In this document: piece by piece, positions 58,561 to 64,000 of the stretch
How the letters are laid out: every line of letters begins with the position of its first letter
Position numbering within the stretch: the first letter of the stretch is position 1
NCBI RefSeq assembly: GCF_027887165.1
Contig: NC_077231.1
Location: 125,691,487-125,755,486 of the forward strand
Source of the DNA: Monodelphis domestica
Lineage: Eukaryota; Chordata; Mammalia; Didelphimorphia; Didelphidae
Length of the DNA: 64,000 nucleotides
Direction: 5' to 3'
Made by a program: the position numbers and the translations under genes
Notes under the pieces: generated by a model
Database searches by the model: none
Seen by the model: the letters and a program-made list of their open reading frames with translations, nothing else
What the model was told of the DNA's origin: nothing

Positions 58561-59554
58561 ATTTAAGTTTAAACCACATTCTTAAATAGGACTATGTGCT
58601 TTCTATAGGGAGACTCCGGAATTTCTTCCCAGTGAAGGTATATGATATCAGAAAAAGTCAAGATCTAAAAGAACAGATGATATTAGTATATTACTCTAAC
58701 CTGCTGATCAAAATATGAACATACTTATTTGGACTGCAATGACACCTAAAGGGGGAACTTGCTTAACTGAAATGATGTTAGTTTCGCTCAAGACAGAAGG
58801 GATTTTCAGATGTTCTGTTTACATGCCTAACTTTCCCCTAACTTGCTCTAAGATTTTGGTTTGAATGTGTTTCCTGTGCTTGGGGGCACATAGATATATG
58901 CTTGTTATATTTGACATGACCTTATCCTATTAGGATAAATCAGTTTTCTCCTCTAATAATAGGTGGGCTCTAATGCCAACATTTCTTCAAAACTAAAATA
59001 CAATTAATTTTTAATATAAGGGGTCTTGAGGGATCATACCAATATGAAAAGATTAAGAGAAATGTGGAATGATGTGAAGCTAACTATAGGGTGAAATGTA
59101 TTAGATTAAGGAAAATTGAGAGTGAGAAAGATTGAATTCTTAGTCCTAACCTATCCTGCCTTGGATATGTTTCCTAAGACTCTAGTCAAGTGCTTCTGTG
59201 TTACATTAAAAGAACTACATATATCTATGATTCGGTACATCAGAGACAATTCAAAGGAGTATTTTCCTACCCAAAAGAACTGAGACATTTTGCAAACAAA
59301 AAGTCCTATGTATTTTCATTTCTAGAAAAAAGTTGAAGAAAATGGAAGTTTTGAATTATCCTCTCTAGTATTCACTTTTATCTTCTCATCTTCCTTGAAT
59401 GAACTTTCTTTTATCTACAACCTAACTAAAAAGGGCTCTTCTTAGTTTGATTAGGATTTCCTTCTACAAGCCTCCTGATATTTTAAAGATCAGATGATGG
59501 CAACTACATAGCTTAAATTTATATAACACTTCTAATGTACAAAGCAGCCCCTTA

Positions 59555-60055
59555 TGCTCATCAAATGGGGAATGGCTGAACAAGTTTTGTATGTGATTGT
59601 GGTGGAATACTATTTTATTCTAAGAAATGATGAAGAGGATGATTTTTTAAAAACTTGGGAAGACTTATATGAGGTGATTCAAAGCGAATTGAGCAGAACC
59701 AGGAGAATACTGTACATAGTAACAGTGTTATTATACTGTTAATCAACTGTGAAAGATTTAGCAACTCTGATCAATACAATGATCTACAAGGATTCTTGAT
59801 GAAAAAATGCTATCTACTTCCACACAGAAATCATGTACTCTGAGCACAGACTGAAGCATATTTTCTTTCATTTTCTTGCTTTTAAAAAAATTCTCACAAT
59901 GTGGCTAAAGTAGAAAAATCTTTTGAATATCTTCATATGTACAAGGGGTATCAGATTTACTGCTCTCTCAGTGGAAGGGGAAAGGGAATAAAGAGAGGGA
60001 GAGAATTTGGAACTGGAAAAAAAGTTAAAAATAAAAAATAATAAAGCAGTCCCTT
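59555..60055 (+). mobile_element. L1 3' end (ORF2 C-terminus and 3' UTR), sense
   Basis: KWGMAEQVLYVIVVEYYFIL then ELSRTRRILYIVT (59560-59740) match the ORF2 C-terminus of the other L1s. A 3' UTR and A-rich tail end near 60050. It has a different 3' UTR from 58065, so it is another, older L1 lineage. Confidence 0.75.
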
Positions 60056-60074
60056 TACAACACCCCTATATCTA

Positions 60075-60170
60075 GGCACCATTATCTTCCTTTTACTGGA
60101 AAGGAAGCCAGTCTTTAGAAAGGTCAAATGTACCACTTGGGGTCACTCAGCCAGTGTTAGAGATAGTTTT
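60075..60170 (-). mobile_element. MIR fragment, antisense
   Basis: ACCATTATCTTCCTTTTACT and GGTCACTCAGCCAGTGTTAG. Confidence 0.45.
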
Positions 60171-60919
60171 TATCTGGAAAATGTGTTTCTCAGAATTTGT
60201 GCTGATGAAATGATTGTACTTTTGGGGCTTGCTGATGTAGGTTTGGTTCAGTTGAATAGCAAAATGACCTAATTCATTAGTAGAATCTTACTACCCTCAA
60301 CTTATTAATAACTTAGAAGTCTTCCCTCTGGCCTCCAAGGATGAATAAGCCATCTTATTTCTAAGATTAACCCATCATCTTGGTCACTTAATTTTATTTT
60401 TTCCCGTTTTATATAGATATTAGTATAAAAGGGGATATTGTGAATGGAGGGATCAGATGGAGCGTTGAAAAATCAAAATCTCTAGTTTAATCTTAGGCTT
60501 TATGGTCTATGCTGAAACTACTCTGAAATGAAATAAAATTGACAAGAGAAAATTTAAGATTTAAATTGCTTGCAAAAATTTCAGATCCACTTGCATAATT
60601 TGGCACAAGAGACATCAAAACTTGAATTTTGATGAATTTTTTCTTTGGTTTCTTGATGAAACCATAGTCTTTAGGATGAGTATTTGTCATCAGTGAAAAA
60701 TAAAAGTTAAATTCAGGACATCTGTACTTTTTTACCCAAATACCAAAAACCTGAATAATATTTGAATGAACATCTTATAATATCATTAGTTCAAGTCACA
60801 CTATTATATCAATAGAAGGACATTTTGAAACTGAAGATTCAACAAAGTGATGTCTCTGAAATATATGTTCATTTGTTTTGTCCCCTGAAACTGTAAATAG
60901 ACTATTAGGTTTTTGAGGT
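60171..60919. other. No gene seen
   Basis: Unassigned AT-rich sequence. Confidence 0.4.
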
Positions 60920-61085
60920 AGGAGGAACCAGACTGTAATCCTGCCTATGATACTTCAAATTCCATTGGTTGTATGCCCATACGGTGTGACCACCTCTTAG
61001 CACCTCATTTTTCTTATCTATAAAATAATATCTGTATCACCTACTCTTACACTATATTGACAATCAGCATTAAGATGATGCTTTT
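60920..61085 (+). mobile_element. MIR-type SINE
   Basis: CTTAGCACCTCATTTTTCTT and ATCTATAAAATAATATCTGT match a MIR middle. Diverged. Confidence 0.5.
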
Positions 61086-61519
61086 AAGTTCGCAAAAGGG
61101 GTGCAGCCAAGATGGTGGAATAGAAGCAGGGAAAGCTCAAACCACTCTGAGAATCCTCTCCAACCACCCTTAAAACAGCGACTCAACATGAATACTAGAG
61201 AGATGGAATCAACAAAAGGATGAAGTGAAGTAACTTACCTGCAGAAAACAACTTGAAAGGTAGACAGAATTCACTGAGGCGAGGGGGGAATGTAGACACC
61301 AACAAAGCTGCACCAAGGAGTTCCTGTGCAAGCCAACAGAAAGTTCCACATCTACCATTCCAGGTTCTGAACCTGGCCCAAAGCCAACTTCAAGATCCTG
61401 AGACTCTGACTAAGCCAGTAGCAGTGCAATGCCACCCCCTTCACCCCTTTTAAGTTCTAAGCTGGCAGAGAGTCTCCAAGCCCTGGTCCAGGGCAGTTCA
61501 TGGTGTGCCTGGTGGATAC

Positions 61520-62322
61520 AGGCTATAAGGGGTAAATTTAGGGGGTTTTGACTGAATATATCATACTAATGGCTGCCAGGTATTAATTAAAATCCCAATA
61601 AAAATACTCAAGTCAGTTTGAGAATTTTATGGTGGTTTAATTAATATAGAGGGAAGAAATTAATAATAAGAGAGAGAGAAAGGGATATAAGATTTCTCCA
61701 GTCTAGCCTAAGCCAAAGGAAGTTCAGAGAACTCAGCCATGAGGCTTCCTCAGAAGATTAAAACTAGCTCGGCTTCCAGCCATGAGTTCTACTCTAAGTT
61801 GAGGGACCTCCTAAGAGGATAGTGCTTTTAGGAGGTAAAGGAAAAAGAAATAAGTCTAAATCACTCACCCAGGTCGCTCAGGGAAGAAGCCTCACCTGAC
61901 TCACGCTACTGAGCTTCTCCAGTCTCTTACTGGCAGGCTGCAAACACCAACTCCCAAGACACCAAATGCCGCTCAGCACTCCTCACACTTCCAACACAGA
62001 GAGTGAGAGCGAGAGCCATGTCTCCTTGAGAGAGTCAGAGCTACGTCTCTGCGAAAAGAGCCAGAGCTACATTTCTGCAAAAGAGACCAGAGAGGAAGAG
62101 ACGCGAAATATGGAGAATCTTTTTAAAATCACTTCCTGCATCCCACATGTACCAATGGTAGCTTAAGCTTGACTTAGGACAGCCCAGGGGATTTGTCACT
62201 TGCTAGCACATATCAGTTATAGGCCATCTTCCTCAACACTTAATACTTAAGCAGGGTTGTAGACATTCCTGTTTGTTAGGAATTTAAAAACTAATCAGGG
62301 CATAGAAAATCTAAAAGTCACA
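61520..62322 (-). repeat. Probable solo LTR in the L1 5' UTR
   Basis: About 800 bp unrelated to L1 splits text that is continuous in the sister copy near 11800. On the minus strand it opens TGTGACTTTTAGATTTTC, and an ATTTTTATTGGGATTTTAAT stretch near its other end could hold the polyadenylation signal. Edges are approximate and no convincing TSD was found. A fossil with no coding parts. Confidence 0.5.
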
Positions 62323-63597
62323 AGGTCCAGAAGGAAGATCCAAGCACTTGCACAAACCCAAACTGAGGCCCCAAGCCCCAGGATGAGATAATTAGTAGGG
62401 TGCCTAGCTGATGCAAACTAAAGGGGAAGTCCAGAGCCCATTCCTAAGCCTGAGACTAAGCCCTGAGCCCCAGTATAGGGCAGTTCACAGTGCTCTGAGC
62501 TCTGCAGGCCATCAGCATCCCCAAGGGTAGATTGATGAGGTGACATTCCAAGCTCCCAGCCTATAGGCCATCATACCACCTTGGAAGTACTTAAACTTGC
62601 AGGAACTCAAATGGAGCTAAGTGAAGCAATAATGAAGAATTAAAGTTTAAGAAGGTGCCCTATCAACCCTGAGAACATAGCCAACCTTTAAGATAAAATT
62701 AAGTCAAGAAAAAGGCAGGGAAAATGAACAAATATTTGAAAACCCCACCTAACCATAGAAAATTTTTATGGAGACAAAGAATAGCAAGGCACAGAGACAT
62801 ATTGGGACAGAGAGAGCAAAGCAGCTTCACACAGAAATTCAAAGGAAAAATATGAATTTTAGGCTCTGGAAGAGCTCAAAAAGGATTTCAAAAATCAATA
62901 AAGGCAGAGGAAAAATTAGGGAAGATGAATGAAAGCAATACAAAGCAGAATTGACTAAATGGAAAAAGAGGTACGAAATCCAATGAACCAAAGAGGTTTT
63001 TTTAAGTAGAATTGATCCAATGTAAAAGGAAACTTAAAATCTCATGGAAGAAAATATTTTCTTAAAAATTAGAATTAGGCAACTAGAAGCTAATGACTTC
63101 ATAAAACATCATGAGACATCATGAAATAAAACAAAATCAAAAGAAGAAAACAATAGAAGAAAAAATATTTCTTTAAAAAATTGATGTGGAAAATAGATCC
63201 AGGAGAAATAATTTAAGAATTAATGAGCTACCTGAAAGCTGTGATTTTTAAAAAATTCTATATATCATATTACAAGAAATTATCAAAGAAATTTGCCTTG
63301 ATATTCTTGAACAAAAGGCTAAAATAGAAATTGAAAGAATCCATAGACCATTCCCTGAAATAAATCCCAAAAGGACAACTCCTAGGAAGATTATTGCTAA
63401 ATTCAAGAGTTCACAGGCCAAAGAGAAAATACTGCAAGAGTCCAGAAAGAAACAATTTAAATACCACGGAATTACAGTTAGGATTACATAGGGCTTAGCA
63501 GTTTGCACATGAAAGGATAGGAAGGTTTGGAATATGATATTCCAGAAGGCAAAACAACTATGTTTACAACCCAGGATCACCTACTCAATAAAACTGA

Positions 63598-63598
<1 letters not shown>

Positions 63599-63652
<54 letters not shown>
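63599..63652. repeat. (TA)27 microsatellite
   Basis: Uninterrupted TA dinucleotides inside the L1 ORF1 remnant. Confidence 0.97.
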
Positions 63653-63656
<4 letters not shown>

Positions 63657-63752
63657 CAGGAGGAAAAACTGGTCATTTAATAAAAAAGATTTCCAAGCAT
63701 TCCTGATGAAAAGACCAGACCTAAACAGAAAATTTGATGTTCAACTCCAAGA

Positions 63753-64000
63753 CTCGGGTAGTATAGTAGTAGTCTCTCATTAACCAAGGATGATGATTGT
63801 CTTTGTGCATTTTCATCTATGATAGATGAGTGTGCACAAAGACACTTGTGTGTGAAGGAGATTTAAGTGGAAAAGTCGATGCACAGAGACAGCCCCACTC
63901 TCTTGGCGTTGGAAGCCTGGGTCCATTGGCATGAAAAATCGTTACACCTGAAGACTTCCTTACCCGCATTGGATGGCCGTGTCGTTCTTTGTGCTCCAAC
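63753..64000 (+). mobile_element. Marsupial RTE-type SINE, runs off the window
   Basis: GTAGTAGTCTCTCATTAACC, GATGATTGTCTTTGTGCATT, GAGTGTGCACAAAGACACTT and CGATGCACAGAGACAGCCCC match an abundant marsupial SINE thought to share its tail with RTE LINEs. Only part is inside the window. Confidence 0.6.

Larger units (their letters stand above)
61099..63745 (+). mobile_element. L1 5' region and ORF1 remnant, interrupted
   Basis: Starts GGGGTGCAGCCAAGATGGTG, an L1 5' start, and is the same lineage as 11300-13500 (shared CTTGAAAGGTAGACAGA and TAGGCCATCATACCACCTTG). After the UTR, an ORF1 remnant runs from about 62880 to 63745. A (TA)27 run at 63599-63652 sits within the ORF1 C-terminal region. The UTR is interrupted by an LTR-like insertion at about 61520-62322. 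ORF1 is broken; ORF2 is not seen before a SINE begins at 63753. Confidence 0.78.

Noticed and set aside
1-64000. CRISPR arrays, operons, bacterial promoters and integrated plasmid or phage features
   Set aside because: The DNA is a vertebrate nuclear locus; no such pattern was seen.

Overview
This is a 64-kb piece of AT-rich mammalian, almost certainly marsupial, nuclear DNA. The marsupial call rests on the repeats: Mar1-type SINEs (tRNA head, tail ending in a GGTAAGGGTTT-like motif), a second SINE type with a CTCCAGTATCTTTGCCAAGAAAA-like core, marsupial-type L1 lineages, an RTE-type SINE at the right edge and several short hAT elements. The species cannot be fixed from the sequence. Bacterial-style features (operons, CRISPR, ribosome binding sites) are absent.

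The only host gene that looks functional is PDE6H, the inhibitory gamma subunit of cone photoreceptor cGMP phosphodiesterase, on the + strand. Its three coding exons are 23781-23914, 24598-24638 and 33165-33241. They join in frame at canonical GT-AG sites to give an 83-residue protein, the length of human PDE6H. Intron 3 has been stretched by an antisense L1 of about 5.9 kb.

Layout. 1-23.7 kb holds no recognisable host exon and is a mosaic of old L2 and L3/CR1 LINEs, MIR and Mar1 SINEs and a cluster of L1 pieces (9.96-13.5 kb) with one L1 nested in another. 23.7-33.7 kb is PDE6H. 32-41.3 kb carries five short hAT elements, two with exact 8-bp target duplications, plus L3 and L1 fragments. 41.4 kb is a 7SL RNA retrocopy and 42.9-45.0 kb a GDI1 processed pseudogene. 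45.0-50.5 kb is a broken LTR-element fossil whose two LTRs face opposite ways, inserted at the end of the GDI1 copy. 51.8-57.5 kb is a near full-length antisense L1 with most of its ORF1 removed. 58-64 kb holds L1 3' pieces, an L1 5' portion interrupted by a probable solo LTR, and a SINE running off the window.

The observations most worth a second look are: (i) the two large L1 copies share the same 39-bp in-frame loss inside the reverse transcriptase fingers region, and both have damaged ORF1; (ii) the LTR fossil is a 5.5-kb palindrome-like unit flanked by a 4-bp direct repeat; (iii) a hAT element downstream of PDE6H contains a near-perfect 53-nt hairpin; (iv) an L1 insertion with a clear target duplication ends inside ORF2, as expected for premature polyadenylation. 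All repeat family names come from memory of consensus sequences, not from a search, and most repeat edges are approximate.
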